Source of the DNA: Qingrenia yutianensis
GTDB lineage: Bacteria; Bacillota; Clostridia; UMGS1810
Length of the DNA: 30,097 bases
Direction of reading: 5' to 3'
NCBI RefSeq assembly: GCF_014385105.1
Contig: NZ_JACRTE010000019.1
Location: 1-30,097 of the forward strand
Within the stretch, counting starts at the first letter, position 1; every line of letters begins with the position of its first letter. The notes under the pieces are model-generated. The model searched no databases. It saw only the letters and a program-made list of their open reading frames with translations, and was not told where the DNA came from. The translations under genes were made by a program, and so were the position numbers. This document shows, one piece after another, positions 1 to 8,424 of the stretch.

Positions 1-423
1 TGCCTTAAGAAGATTGTAGGCTATGCCTTTTCAAGCCGCATTGACACCAATCTCACAGTCTCTGCGCTTAAAATGGCCGTAAATCGTCAAAGACCTCAAA
101 ACGGCCTGATTTTTCACAGTGACCGCGGTGTTCAGTATGCATCCTCCGGTTACCGTGAAATACTAGCTGAATATAATATTACGCAAAGTATGTCAGGAAA
201 GGGTGATCCGTATGATAATGCCGTAGCAGAAAACTTTTTCAGCTGTCTAAAGTGTGAACTCGTTCATCACAAGCACTACAAAACAAGGTCTGAAGCACAG
301 GCTGATATATTTGCTTATATCGAAGCATATTACAATTCTGTGCGGCCTCAATCGACACTTAATTGGCTTTCGCCGCTTGCGTATGAGCACATGCTTAGCA
401 TTTATGCTGCGAAAGTTGCTTGA
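1..423 (+). CDS. IS3-family transposase OrfB, 3' part (rve integrase core)
   Basis: The reading frame is open from base 1, so the gene is cut by the window edge; 140 codons are visible. It is the C-terminal half of a DDE integrase-fold transposase. The second catalytic aspartate is in the HSDRGVQYAS motif, and the catalytic glutamate in the NAVAENFFSCLKCEL motif, followed by the usual Y/H-rich stretch and the NSVRPQSTLNWLSPLAYE tail. The first aspartate would lie upstream of the window. In this family OrfB is normally made as an OrfAB fusion by -1 frameshifting; OrfA is not visible. The stop at 421-423 lies inside the left arm of a 27-bp inverted repeat. No disruption is seen in the visible part. 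Confidence 0.93.
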   Translation, partial: CLKKIVGYAFSSRIDTNLTVSALKMAVNRQRPQNGLIFHSDRGVQYASSGYREILAEYNITQSMSGKGDPYDNAVAENFFSCLKCELVHHKHYKTRSEAQADIFAYIEAYYNSVRPQSTLNWLSPLAYEHMLSIYAAKVA

Positions 424-523
424 CAATGAGTAGCCGGTATGATAGGCTTATGCCGGGCGAATTGCCTTTGGGCTACTTCGTTCTTTCGCCGGTGCATCAT
501 ACCGGCTACTCATTGTCAAGCAA
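416..523. repeat. 27-bp perfect inverted repeat with 54-nt loop spanning the transposase stop codon
   Basis: The left arm 416-442 and right arm 497-523 are exact reverse complements (key part TGACAATGAGTAGCCGGTAT). The loop can partly pair further (TGCCGGGCGAA near 451-462 with TTCGCCGGTGCA near 485-496), so nearly the whole 108 nt can fold. No T-tract follows, so it is not a standard terminator. It could be an mRNA-stabilising or translation-limiting structure of the IS, or a tiny nested palindromic element. Confidence 0.8.
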
Positions 524-557
524 ACCGTGGAATAAATGCGGTCGGTTTGCGTAAATT

Positions 558-587
558 AACGAAATACTGCGATTCATTTCGTTTTTT
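558..587 (+). terminator. Possible intrinsic terminator inside the IS right end
   Basis: AACGAAAT (558-565) pairs with ATTTCGTT (576-583) around a 10-nt loop and is followed by more T residues. It would end the transposase transcript before the right terminal repeat. The stem is AT-rich and weak. Confidence 0.4.
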
Positions 588-599
588 GGAGCTTTTTTG

Positions 600-624
600 T
601 GTCTATTTTTACTGGGATGGCACA
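600..624 (-). repeat. Right terminal inverted repeat of the IS3-family element
   Basis: On the plus strand the repeat reads TGTCTATTTTTACTGGGATG followed by GCACA; its reverse complement starts TGTGCCATCCC, typical of IS3-family termini. From 625 to 722 I see no gene, only sequence between the IS end and the HU terminator. Confidence 0.65.
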
Positions 625-722
625 CTGTCTGTGCAATAAGTAATTGCTTTGCTGACCGCCTCTCTTGGCAAATCTTTGCACTTCACTTCTGCCAAAATAC
701 TCTGTGTATATTGTTCACAAAG

Positions 723-753
723 AAAAAAGGCGATCAATTTGCATTAACCGCCT
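723..753 (-). terminator. Intrinsic terminator of the HU gene
   Basis: On the minus strand AGGCGGTT pairs with GATCGCCT (8 bp, two G-U pairs) and is followed by six T residues. It lies 10 bases after the HU stop codon. Confidence 0.8.
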
Positions 754-763
754 CAACCGGATT

Positions 764-1036
764 TTATTTAAGCAAGTCCTTAAATGCTTTACCGGCCTTA
801 AATGCCGGGACTTTTGAAGCCGCTATCGTGATTTTCTCGCCCGTTCTCGGATTTTTGCCTTCACGAGCCGCTCTTTCACGAGACTCAAATGTGCCGAATC
901 CCACAAGCTGAACCTTGTCATCCGCTTTAACGGCACTTTCAACCGTATCAATAAATGCTTTCAATATGTTGTCTGCATCTTTCTTTGATACGCCTGCTTT
1001 CTCTGCCATTGCAGCTACTAATTCTGTTCTATTCAT
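764..1036 (-). CDS. hup: HU family DNA-binding protein
   Basis: A 90-residue histone-like nucleoid protein, the normal length for HU. It starts MNRTELVAAMAEKAG, has the flexible DNA-binding beta arm with the signature GFGTFESRERAAREGKNPRT, and ends in the conserved short helix (VPAFKAGKAFKDLLK). HU acts as a dimer that bends DNA and compacts the nucleoid. I chose the ATG at 1036 because it sits 8 bases after AGGTG; a TTG two codons earlier is in frame but too close to the ribosome site. It has its own promoter just upstream and a terminator just downstream. No obvious strong terminator separates it from the upstream leftward operon (1112-7149), so some read-through is possible. Confidence 0.95.
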   Translation of the reverse strand: MNRTELVAAMAEKAGVSKKDADNILKAFIDTVESAVKADDKVQLVGFGTFESRERAAREGKNPRTGEKITIAASKVPAFKAGKAFKDLLK

Positions 1037-1072
1037 TTTCAAAACACCTACCTTTCCTGCAAATTAAATATT

Positions 1073-1101
1073 ATTATACCACATCTTGTCGGCAAACACA
1101 A
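1073..1101 (-). promoter_or_regulatory. Sigma-A promoter of the HU gene (extended -10)
   Basis: The minus strand has TATAAT (1073-1078), the extended TGG just before it (1079-1081) and a weak TTGTGT -35 (1096-1101) at 17-bp spacing. The block ATGTGGTATAAT recurs almost unchanged in two other promoters of this window. Confidence 0.7.
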
Positions 1102-1111
1102 CAATTCCTTA

Positions 1112-3271
1112 TTATTTAATTGTTGCCGTCCGTGTATTTTCGTCCCACCGAACATCAAAGCCAAGTTCTTCACTTAAAAATCGCAGCGGAACAAGAGTTT
1201 TATCGTTTATGAGGCGAGCCGGAACATCCATTGTTTTTGCCGCGCCATTAATTGTCGCTGTAACATTATCGATTGAAAACCTTATAGAAGTGTTATTTCC
1301 GGTGACAATTGCCGTTTGCGTACCGGCATCCCAATCAACATCAGCTCCCATTGTTTCAAATATAAATCTCAGCGGAACGAGAGTTCTGTCAGATTCGGTA
1401 ACGGGAGGTGTATCAAAACCGAGTATTTTTCCGTCTATTTCTACATATGTTTTTACGATGTCTTCTGCAACACTATCCATTGAATATTTCAGCTCAATTT
1501 CCGGAGTAACAACAGTTATACCCGAACCATCAACACGCACCTGACGAATCTTATCAATACCGATTGGCAATGATATATCTTTCCAGTATACCCCGTCATC
1601 AGATAAGGAAACTGTGGTATCGTCATACCTTAAATATTCACCGGATTCAAGAGCCACCTTGTTTCCTTTCCAATTTTCATACAAAAGCTCTTTCTTTACA
1701 TTTTGATTGACTATCGACTTGATTTCGTGAATATAGTCGTATCCTTGACTTGATTTTGTTAGTGTTTTATATATCTGTGTGCTGCCATTCGTCATAGGTA
1801 ACTCACTGTCTTCCAATGCCGTCCAACTCTCAAAATCCGCCGAATACATAACTGTATTATTATCCAATAACACATAGCACTTTCCATCCACAAAAGACAT
1901 CTGCAAGATGTAGTTATCCAAATTTACAGTGTTCACATAATTAAAGTTCTCATCATAAATATGAATTTCACCCTTTGCTCCGGTCGGATTATATCCGTTA
2001 TCGTAATCTGTAGGTCTGATTATATATCGGTCGCCAATCCACAAAATCTGATAATTAGCATTGCTGTCAATATAATGGCTCGTTATAAAGCCGTCCGCAT
2101 CGGTTATTTCTGTCCATTCGCCGGTTTTGTTCCAATATAGCTTTATGTTGTTATCACGTTTCCACATAAAGCTATATCTGTCTGTATCTATAACTGCTGT
2201 TTTTTCTGTCAGGATATTCTCTTCTGAAACAGCAGTTATGACATTCCCATTATCCACACTGTAAATTCCTGTTGCTGTTATTATAAATACCTTTCCGCCT
2301 TTTTCGCAAATATCCCCTCGAATATCTGATATTGCAAAATCATCAAATGTACCCAACTCTGTTGATGTAACATATTTCTTTCTTTTATATATTTCGTTTA
2401 TTCGAGACGATTCATTTGTATCATATGCAAAAATATACTTGTCATTTATTTTTCCGATTGCAATACTGCTCAAATGTTCATTTTGCTCAGGCAACACAAT
2501 TTCAGTTTCACTCCAAGTTTCAAAGTCACTTGTTGCAGCTTTAATTAAAGTAAAGTTTTTGATATAATATATAACTATCGTGTCGTCTGACACTTCTATA
2601 TATTCAATACTTTCCGGCTTGGTCGGCAACAGATTTGTATTTACTCCGCATAAATTTATAAACAGTGCAAGTTTCTTGTCAAATGTTCTCGTATCTATTT
2701 CGTTATTTCCAAAAATCATATCATAGTAATACTTTAGGTTACTATCTGTATCCGCTGCATCAATCATGAGTTTTGGAATTTGTATAGATGATTGAACTAT
2801 ATTTAATCTTGAACCTGCAGAACTCAGCTTACTATATTCCTGAAAATCAGCTGTAGTATATATTCCGTCAGATTTTTCAATCATAAACATACCATTTGAG
2901 TAAGTAACAAGTCCGTCGGACGATATTCCGTCGTTTTTTATAACAGTCCAAGTTTGTCCGTCTATCGAAGAAATCACTGAATGTTTTCCAAGTGCCACAA
3001 ACTTGTCACCTGTAAAAAATACATAGTAAAAATCATCAAAGGAATCAAGCTCTGCCGGTTTCCAATTACCGAAGGCATCATAATATATTCGTCCATTTTT
3101 TCCTACCGCTACACTTGTTGTCGTTCCAACAGCAATATCATAAAATAACTTTCCCGAATCCGTTCTTGTATATGTATAAGACGGATATATGTTTTCCGCA
3201 AAAACATTATTTGCGCCCAATATTCCTATACATAACAGCATTGAAAACAGTTTTCTTATCAAATTATTCAC
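1112..3271 (-). CDS. Exported protein with Asp-box-like repeats and C-terminal copper-amine-oxidase-N (stalk) domain
   Basis: A 719-residue protein with an N-terminal signal peptide (about residues 1-25, ending NNVFA). The middle contains scattered Asp-box-like motifs of the SxDGxxW type: SSIDGQTW near residue 120 and SDDGVYW near residue 580, plus degenerate forms such as SADFESW and TSDFETW. This suggests a beta-propeller or sialidase-like fold, but no catalytic set is recognised. The last 110 residues form a stalk domain (copper amine oxidase N-terminal-like, PF07833) with the paired motifs RTLVPLRFIFETMGADVDW and KTLVPLRFLSEELGFDVRW. Start is GTG with AAGGAGG 6-7 bases upstream. It is 11 bases behind the 1288-residue gene, so the two are co-transcribed. 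Ligand and enzymatic activity are unknown; wall association through the stalk domain is inference. Confidence 0.85.
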   Translation of the reverse strand: MNNLIRKLFSMLLCIGILGANNVFAENIYPSYTYTRTDSGKLFYDIAVGTTTSVAVGKNGRIYYDAFGNWKPAELDSFDDFYYVFFTGDKFVALGKHSVISSIDGQTWTVIKNDGISSDGLVTYSNGMFMIEKSDGIYTTADFQEYSKLSSAGSRLNIVQSSIQIPKLMIDAADTDSNLKYYYDMIFGNNEIDTRTFDKKLALFINLCGVNTNLLPTKPESIEYIEVSDDTIVIYYIKNFTLIKAATSDFETWSETEIVLPEQNEHLSSIAIGKINDKYIFAYDTNESSRINEIYKRKKYVTSTELGTFDDFAISDIRGDICEKGGKVFIITATGIYSVDNGNVITAVSEENILTEKTAVIDTDRYSFMWKRDNNIKLYWNKTGEWTEITDADGFITSHYIDSNANYQILWIGDRYIIRPTDYDNGYNPTGAKGEIHIYDENFNYVNTVNLDNYILQMSFVDGKCYVLLDNNTVMYSADFESWTALEDSELPMTNGSTQIYKTLTKSSQGYDYIHEIKSIVNQNVKKELLYENWKGNKVALESGEYLRYDDTTVSLSDDGVYWKDISLPIGIDKIRQVRVDGSGITVVTPEIELKYSMDSVAEDIVKTYVEIDGKILGFDTPPVTESDRTLVPLRFIFETMGADVDWDAGTQTAIVTGNNTSIRFSIDNVTATINGAAKTMDVPARLINDKTLVPLRFLSEELGFDVRWDENTRTATIK

Positions 3272-3282
3272 AGTACCCCTCC

Positions 3283-6200
3283 TTAATTTGCTGATGTTAT
3301 TATAAATCTGTTCTTCATTCCGCCCGCATTACCTGTCGGTAAAATCTCCATGATTGTTATATACTCTACGGATGTCGGCGCAACATCCATATATGTCATT
3401 CTTTGATCTCCGTTATTCTCTCCCTTTGCGAAATACTCCGTTATATCGCCGCTGTCTTTATGCACATAAATCATATTATTTGAATTTGTATTCAGCCAAT
3501 ATTCAAACCGTCTTGTCCTTGTTCCAAGGTTGATTAATACCAGGTTATACACTGTTTGTACACTGTAATTTCCCAAGCTGCACGCCAAATCAAAGCTTGT
3601 AATTTCAGTATTACTTTGTGCCGGCGATAATGTAAGAACATCATTCGGAATATGATTACTTGGAATTTCAGTTGAGGCATTATATCCCCAATATCCATTA
3701 CTGCTGTCACCAATCCACGTCTTTCCTATAACCGGATATTTGTAATCCCCGTGGATTGTATCAAAATGCCAGTTATAGTCTTTCTTGCTTTCAGGAACAG
3801 AATTGCCGAAATACCACGACTTTTTACCATCGTTATATACAAAGTCCAGCATATCACTCTCTGCACACTCATCGTTCACCCACGCATCTGATTGCGGATT
3901 CAGATTTGTAACCCAAAAATCAGTTTGATACCCATACGGATTGTATGAGTTGAATACTTTAAACGGAACTGCCGTGCCATCGGCAATGTCATCATTAAAT
4001 GTCAGTACCAGATTACTTGTCACTCTCGGCAGGCTATCCGATATTCCCTTATGCATCCGATCCCAATAATAAGTACCTTCATCACAATAGTCGCTATGAC
4101 TTGCTCTGTTTCTATATGCTGCTATATTTATATCAGCTGCTCCTGAAATAATTTCAAAGTCAACTATAATATACACACATCTGTAATAATTTCCTTTCTT
4201 TGCAGGCAATGTCGGATAACTCTTTGAATAAATTGATTCGTAAAGATCACTCAGCCACACCGTTGGCTTAGATGCATTTAGTTCAAATTCCGCATTATCA
4301 TTGCTAAAATATGAGACTTCATAGCCTGCTGATGCAGCAAAATTCAATTGCATATAATCAGAATATGCTTCGGCGCAGGCCCAGCTCACTCCGTCCGGTC
4401 TTTGAACTCCCAACGCATTTATTTTTATCTTCGCATAATTTCCGCTGAAAAACTGCACATCTAAATACACTTCTTGCGGAACCTGATTATTATGTTCAGC
4501 CATAAGCGAATAACTGCCCTCTCCCGCCGCTTTTTCACTTAGCAACAACTGTGGTGTTGACGGATTATCTGACAATTTTTCTTCATCGATTGCCTCCGGA
4601 TTATTACAATATATAAATTTTCCGTTTCCGGCCTTATTGAAGACCAGCGGCGCTATTGCATCAACATAAGGTATAAATCGGATAATTCCCTTAAAGTCCA
4701 TATGAAACAATAAATCAAGCATATCTCCATATAGCAGTTGCAAATTATAGTCATCTTCAAGCACCATGCTGTGAATCCACGGCGTTGTTGTTCCTTCACC
4801 CGGCGCCAAAGTAATGTAATCGCCTAACTGTATGTATTTTTCATCTAATGTATCGTTATTGATTGATACCAGCCACACATACGGAATAAAGCTTACCTCT
4901 TTTGAATTAGTGTTTTTAAAATAAAACTCTATCTCATTCGTTCCGGGTAAAATTGTGCTGTTATACACACCGTTGTGTTTTATCTTATAACTGTATTCTA
5001 CCCCTGCTCCGTTATATTCAACATCTTCATTTGAAGCAGTCGCACTCCCGCTCAAATCAAGCTTACCGGCAATTTCGCTTGTATCTAATTTTTTCGTCTG
5101 TCCATTCAATGTGAACTCTCTTTCAATATATTCTTCGGAAATTTCATCAGTCATAGATGCGTTTTCTGCTTCGGCGGCGGTGGTCGTTGTACCTGATGTA
5201 TTAATTTCTTTTGATGCACATATTGGTCGCATTGAATTCCGATAGTTTCCGTTTCCGAGCCACACAAACGTTTTCCATTTATATCCCGTAACCGTATCCG
5301 GCATTTTCTTTTGTTTTTCAATCTTTCTTGTTGAATTAGCTTTAACAGAGTCTGAAACAGACGATGTTTCAACAATATTTTCTGCTGAATCATATATAAT
5401 ATTAAACACCGTTATAACCTTTTCTGAACTGCTTGTGTTGCTTATCTCGGCAGCTGATGTTATCTCCGAAGAGGCCGTCAGCTTAGACGCACTGTATGAG
5501 ATTGATGCACTAAGCCCCGATATGTCCGCTTCCGTCCAAAAATCATAATCCTTTTCGCTTATATTGTTTCCGACATTTACATCTAATACCATTCCCAAAT
5601 CCGAATTTGCTGAGTTAATGACTATTGAATGTGTCCCGGATTTTGTTTGGTCTATTTTCACTTCTGTTGATATATTGCCGTTTGCACCGCTCTTAGCTTG
5701 TGCTATGTATTCTACAGAACCGTTCGGATTAAGAGCAATTATTCCTAATCTCTCATTTGATGCAGTATTAAATTTTCCTGTAATATTCACTGTTCCGTCC
5801 GATGCCAAAACAGCCTTACCCATTCTTGCTTTTATACTAAAATCACCGGTATAGTCTTTTCTCGATTTTATTTTTATGGTATATACCTCATTCGCTGTCA
5901 ATTCAGCTCCTGTAGATACATTACTTTTGTATGTCAGATTATCTTCATATACAATTTCATTATCTGAACTGTTTATAATCTTTATGGTCGGATATATCTT
6001 ATCACTGCTGATATACAAATTATATGTTGCCGTCTGCGTTGGTGTAAAAGTGAATGTTTCAATTCCGTACTCGTGAGATATGGTCTTATCTTTGCCTACT
6101 CCCACTTGTAATACATTCCCTGACGGAACAGCTATTCTTTCTATTTTAAAATTATATACACCCATGCGTGTTCCGGTTACTTTAAGCTTATACATCTCGT

Positions 6201-7149
6201 CAGCCGCAAGTGAACATTCCATATAAGATGATGTCAAAGATGCTATACTGCTTTCCGAACTGCTGCTATGAAAAAGTGATGCGGTTATTCCACTGTTTCC
6301 GTCAAAACTGATTCTGTAATAGCCATCTGCCGGGACAGAGAATGAATATTCATCAGTCTGATTTACCGTCTGAATTGTATTACTGTACACATAATCTGTT
6401 ATAATTATGTTTGTATCATACGGATCAACCAAAGGACGCATACTGTTATCGCCATCCCACAGCATAATTCTGACATGATGATTTTCGGTAATGGTTTCAA
6501 ACGGCAGATTAACATCACAAACAATTTCACTGCCTGCAGTTCCGTTCCCCGGCACATCTACTATTTTCAAATTTTCAAGCACACTGCCGTTATATAAAGC
6601 TGCATACAATTTTGCAGACTTATTTTCACTTGTGTTTTTTACAAGTGTAACACTATCTAACTTTCCGTTTGTCGTGCAATCATGAATGATGACATCGTTG
6701 CTGTTTTTTATAATAGCTTGTTTAATCCTATAATCTTCACTTTCATCGCTTGCTTCGACAGACATTATTTTTGTTGTATCAGCACTTATATTTTCGCCGT
6801 CATTTATGACCTCTGCCGAAGCAGGAATTATATATACCATTTCATCATTTATATCGTCCCAGATAAAAATAGCTGCAAACTGTGTATCGGAAAAATCCAT
6901 ATGTATCCACGCACCGTTATCATAGTCCTTAAGCTTTCCTTTGAAAATCGTTGTCTGTTCACCGTCAATTTGCTTAACAACCCGAACATTAAGCTCGGAA
7001 TTATCAATTACATTATTGTTTATTTTCACAGTTTCACTTTGCTCCGGTGCATCTGCCAACGCAACCGAAATCATACCGTTATTTATGCCGATTGCCGTCA
7101 TTAAACAAATCGCAATAAATATCGAAACAAGCTTATTTATTCTTTGCAT
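3283..7149 (-). CDS. Very large exported protein of unknown function, possible PPC-like beta-sandwich domains
   Basis: A 1288-residue exported protein. The ATG at 7149 was chosen over an upstream in-frame ATG (7224) because GGAGGGG lies 6-8 bases before it and the next 33 residues form a typical signal peptide (MQRINKLVSIFIAICLMTAI, cleavage near ALADA). The N-terminal 200 residues end in an 'IMLWDGDNSMRPL' type motif; a similar 'FVWLGNGNYRNSMRPI' motif recurs around residue 640, so a domain appears twice. Between them 'DEYSFSVPADGYYRISF' and 'ETFTFTPTQTATYNLYI' resemble pre-peptidase C-terminal (PPC-like) beta-sandwiches. The C-terminal half is rich in Tyr, Trp and Asn and matches no family I recognise. 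No SLH, LPXTG or stalk domain is seen, so anchoring is unclear; it may work with the co-transcribed stalk protein that follows. Confidence 0.8.
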   Translation of the reverse strand: MQRINKLVSIFIAICLMTAIGINNGMISVALADAPEQSETVKINNNVIDNSELNVRVVKQIDGEQTTIFKGKLKDYDNGAWIHMDFSDTQFAAIFIWDDINDEMVYIIPASAEVINDGENISADTTKIMSVEASDESEDYRIKQAIIKNSNDVIIHDCTTNGKLDSVTLVKNTSENKSAKLYAALYNGSVLENLKIVDVPGNGTAGSEIVCDVNLPFETITENHHVRIMLWDGDNSMRPLVDPYDTNIIITDYVYSNTIQTVNQTDEYSFSVPADGYYRISFDGNSGITASLFHSSSSESSIASLTSSYMECSLAADEMYKLKVTGTRMGVYNFKIERIAVPSGNVLQVGVGKDKTISHEYGIETFTFTPTQTATYNLYISSDKIYPTIKIINSSDNEIVYEDNLTYKSNVSTGAELTANEVYTIKIKSRKDYTGDFSIKARMGKAVLASDGTVNITGKFNTASNERLGIIALNPNGSVEYIAQAKSGANGNISTEVKIDQTKSGTHSIVINSANSDLGMVLDVNVGNNISEKDYDFWTEADISGLSASISYSASKLTASSEITSAAEISNTSSSEKVITVFNIIYDSAENIVETSSVSDSVKANSTRKIEKQKKMPDTVTGYKWKTFVWLGNGNYRNSMRPICASKEINTSGTTTTAAEAENASMTDEISEEYIEREFTLNGQTKKLDTSEIAGKLDLSGSATASNEDVEYNGAGVEYSYKIKHNGVYNSTILPGTNEIEFYFKNTNSKEVSFIPYVWLVSINNDTLDEKYIQLGDYITLAPGEGTTTPWIHSMVLEDDYNLQLLYGDMLDLLFHMDFKGIIRFIPYVDAIAPLVFNKAGNGKFIYCNNPEAIDEEKLSDNPSTPQLLLSEKAAGEGSYSLMAEHNNQVPQEVYLDVQFFSGNYAKIKINALGVQRPDGVSWACAEAYSDYMQLNFAASAGYEVSYFSNDNAEFELNASKPTVWLSDLYESIYSKSYPTLPAKKGNYYRCVYIIVDFEIISGAADINIAAYRNRASHSDYCDEGTYYWDRMHKGISDSLPRVTSNLVLTFNDDIADGTAVPFKVFNSYNPYGYQTDFWVTNLNPQSDAWVNDECAESDMLDFVYNDGKKSWYFGNSVPESKKDYNWHFDTIHGDYKYPVIGKTWIGDSSNGYWGYNASTEIPSNHIPNDVLTLSPAQSNTEITSFDLACSLGNYSVQTVYNLVLINLGTRTRRFEYWLNTNSNNMIYVHKDSGDITEYFAKGENNGDQRMTYMDVAPTSVEYITIMEILPTGNAGGMKNRFIITSAN

Positions 7150-7199
7150 AGTTATCCCCTCCTTCTTTGTTCGCTTATGTAAAATTTTGAAGTGTAATG

Positions 7200-7252
7200 A
7201 AAAAGGCAAAAGGATATTATGCAACTCTCACTGCATCAACTACCCTTTTGCC
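7200..7252 (-). terminator. Terminator-like hairpin in the leader of the 1112-7149 operon (candidate attenuator)
   Basis: On the minus strand GGCAAAAGG (7252-7244) pairs with CCTTTTGCC (7213-7205), with an inner ATGCA/TGCAT stem, followed by TTTTT. It lies between the promoter at 7346-7374 and the start codon at 7149, inside the roughly 190-nt leader, so it should end transcripts before the genes unless it is disrupted. Confidence 0.7.
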
Positions 7253-7340
7253 ACAAATAAACAGGTTCTATCATACTTGCGCCCTCCATATTCAATTGCC
7301 TACCGACCTATATGCATTGCTCCCCACCGTTTTTATAGCA
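7253..7340 (-). promoter_or_regulatory. Structured 5' leader, candidate riboswitch or attenuator platform
   Basis: About 90 nt lie between the predicted transcription start and the terminator hairpin. It contains ATAGGT...ACCTGT (a 6-bp closing stem around 40 nt) and several short G-rich runs. I could not match it to a known riboswitch class by eye. The assignment rests on position only. Confidence 0.35.
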
Positions 7341-7345
7341 CTTAT

Positions 7346-7374
7346 ATTATACCACATTTTGGGCGTTTTTTCAA
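7346..7374 (-). promoter_or_regulatory. Strong sigma-A promoter of the 1112-7149 operon
   Basis: The minus strand has TTGAAA (7374-7369), a 17-bp spacer and TATAAT (7351-7346), with TGG directly before the -10. The -10 region ATGTGGTATAAT is shared with the HU and M3-peptidase promoters. Confidence 0.85.
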
Positions 7375-7454
7375 TACAAGCGGCCTCATTTCGTTGATAT
7401 GCACAATAATTCATGAAACATTTTTGACAATCCGACATACCCTGTTTTTAATAA

Positions 7455-7847
7455 TTATTTTTGTTTCTTTTTCATATAATTTTCGATTCTGTCTTTCCAC
7501 GATCTATCAATCAGGCGCTCGGCTCTCATACAAGCCACCGTTTCACTCACTGCATCGAAATTCGTTCTTGTTTCGACAGAATCCGGCTGATATGTTACCG
7601 CTCTGTCGGCATTTATACCGAATATCCCTGCCGTCTGCACTGCGTCTATATTTGCCCCCATGAATAAGAACTCCCAATTATATTTTTCTTTTTGATTCTC
7701 TATCATCTGTTTTACTTTGTTTAAGCCAAACTCACGGCTCGCATTTTTGTAGCCGTCTGTTATGATAACTACCATAGTCTTTGACGGTATTTCACTGTCC
7801 GGTGCATATTTGCACCTGTTCCCCACATGATTGATTGTGTCATTCGT
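7455..7847 (-). pseudogene. Remnant of a VWA-domain protein gene (C-terminal part only)
   Basis: About 130 codons encode the C-terminal half of a von Willebrand factor A-like domain: the strand SKTMVVIITDGYKNASREFG and then a helix/strand ending EFLFMGANIDAVQTAGIFGI. Proteins of this type normally have another 80-100 residues before it, including the DxSxS metal-binding motif. Here the homologous frame is open only to about 7847 (reading T-N-D-T-I-N-H-V-G-N) and is then closed by TAA, and no motif of that kind is seen upstream in any frame. There is no ribosome site before the only near start (GTG at 7826). I read it as a 5'-truncated relic, not a working gene. Confidence 0.7.
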
Positions 7848-7975
7848 TTATTGAGGTGGAATACGAAAATTTTTATAGAAACGGCAATTTGAGATATTGT
7901 TAGAATGATTAAAGATATGTGTTGACATTTTAAGCTTTTTTGTCGCATAAAACAAGGGTTTTCAGAGGTCAAAAC

Positions 7976-8006
7976 GGGCAAGGTAATGGTTAATATTACC
8001 TTGCCC
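7976..8006. repeat. Perfect 12-bp hairpin
   Basis: GGGCAAGGTAAT (7976-7987) pairs with ATTACCTTGCCC (7995-8006) around a 7-nt loop. AAAAA follows on the plus side and CGTTTT on the minus side, so it may act as a weak terminator on the minus strand. The stretch 7848-8036 holds no gene that I can support. Confidence 0.6.
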
Positions 8007-8036
8007 AAAAATGCAGTTTTCGTTTTCTACACACAT

Positions 8037-8079
8037 AAAAAATATCGTGATACACAAAACAGGTATCACGATATTTTTT
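8037..8079 (-). terminator. Terminator of the 8109-10525 operon
   Basis: A 17-bp perfect stem (8037-8053 with 8063-8079; core ATATCGTGATAC) with a 9-nt loop. T-rich flanks occur on both strands, so it could also stop rightward transcription. It begins 30 bases after the last stop codon of the leftward operon. Confidence 0.88.
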
Positions 8080-8108
8080 GAGTTTTATAGTATAGCCATT
8101 TTTGAAAA

Positions 8109-8366
8109 TTATTTCTGATCGGATAATAATATTATGTCGTATGGTTTTTCGGGGCTTGTATCACGCACAATATATCCGTTGCCGTGTACTCTTGATTTAG
8201 GGATGTCTTTCGGTATGATTGTTATATAATTTTTCTTTGGCTTACCGAAATCAAACTCCCATTTTTCGCCTCTGTAAACGCCGTCGTGAAAACTGTAACC
8301 GCCGGCATATACAATCGTTGATGTTACTGCTGATACGATGAAAGTTAAAACCCATATTTTTTTCAT
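8109..8366 (-). CDS. Small exported protein of unknown function
   Basis: An 85-residue protein with a signal peptide (MKKIWVLTFIVSAVTSTIVYA, cleavage after YA) and a mature part of about 64 residues rich in aromatic, basic and Pro residues (GKPKKNYITIIPKDIPK). No family recognised. Start ATG is supported by GGAGGTG 8 bases upstream. It is the last gene of a leftward three-gene operon and is followed directly by a strong terminator. Because the two genes before it encode SLH wall proteins, it may be a secreted partner, but that is inference. Confidence 0.7.
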   Translation of the reverse strand: MKKIWVLTFIVSAVTSTIVYAGGYSFHDGVYRGEKWEFDFGKPKKNYITIIPKDIPKSRVHGNGYIVRDTSPEKPYDIILLSDQK

Positions 8367-8424
8367 TGCCTTTTCACCTCCGATTTAAAGATAGTATCTG
8401 CAACAGTGCAAAATAGTTGCAGTT

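Larger units (their letters stand above)
1..624 (+). mobile_element. IS3-family insertion sequence, right part (left end outside window)
   Basis: The segment runs from the transposase C-terminal half to a right terminal repeat. The repeat at 600-624, read inward on the minus strand, begins TGTGCCATCCCAGTAAAAAT and ends in AGACA, the form usual for IS3-family ends (5'-TG...). The left end and target duplication are outside the window, so completeness cannot be judged. The element lies downstream of the HU gene, tail to tail with it. The end at 624 is inferred from the CA dinucleotide that closes the repeat. Confidence 0.75.

Noticed and set aside
6941..7663. A 240-codon plus-strand frame across 6941-7663
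   Set aside because: It spans a gene start, leader, promoter and pseudogene of the other strand; no motif and no ribosome site.
7769..8008. A 79-codon minus-strand frame next to the VWA remnant
   Set aside because: It overlaps the VWA-homologous frame in a different phase and includes the 7976-8006 hairpin; no protein motif. The VWA similarity is in the other frame.
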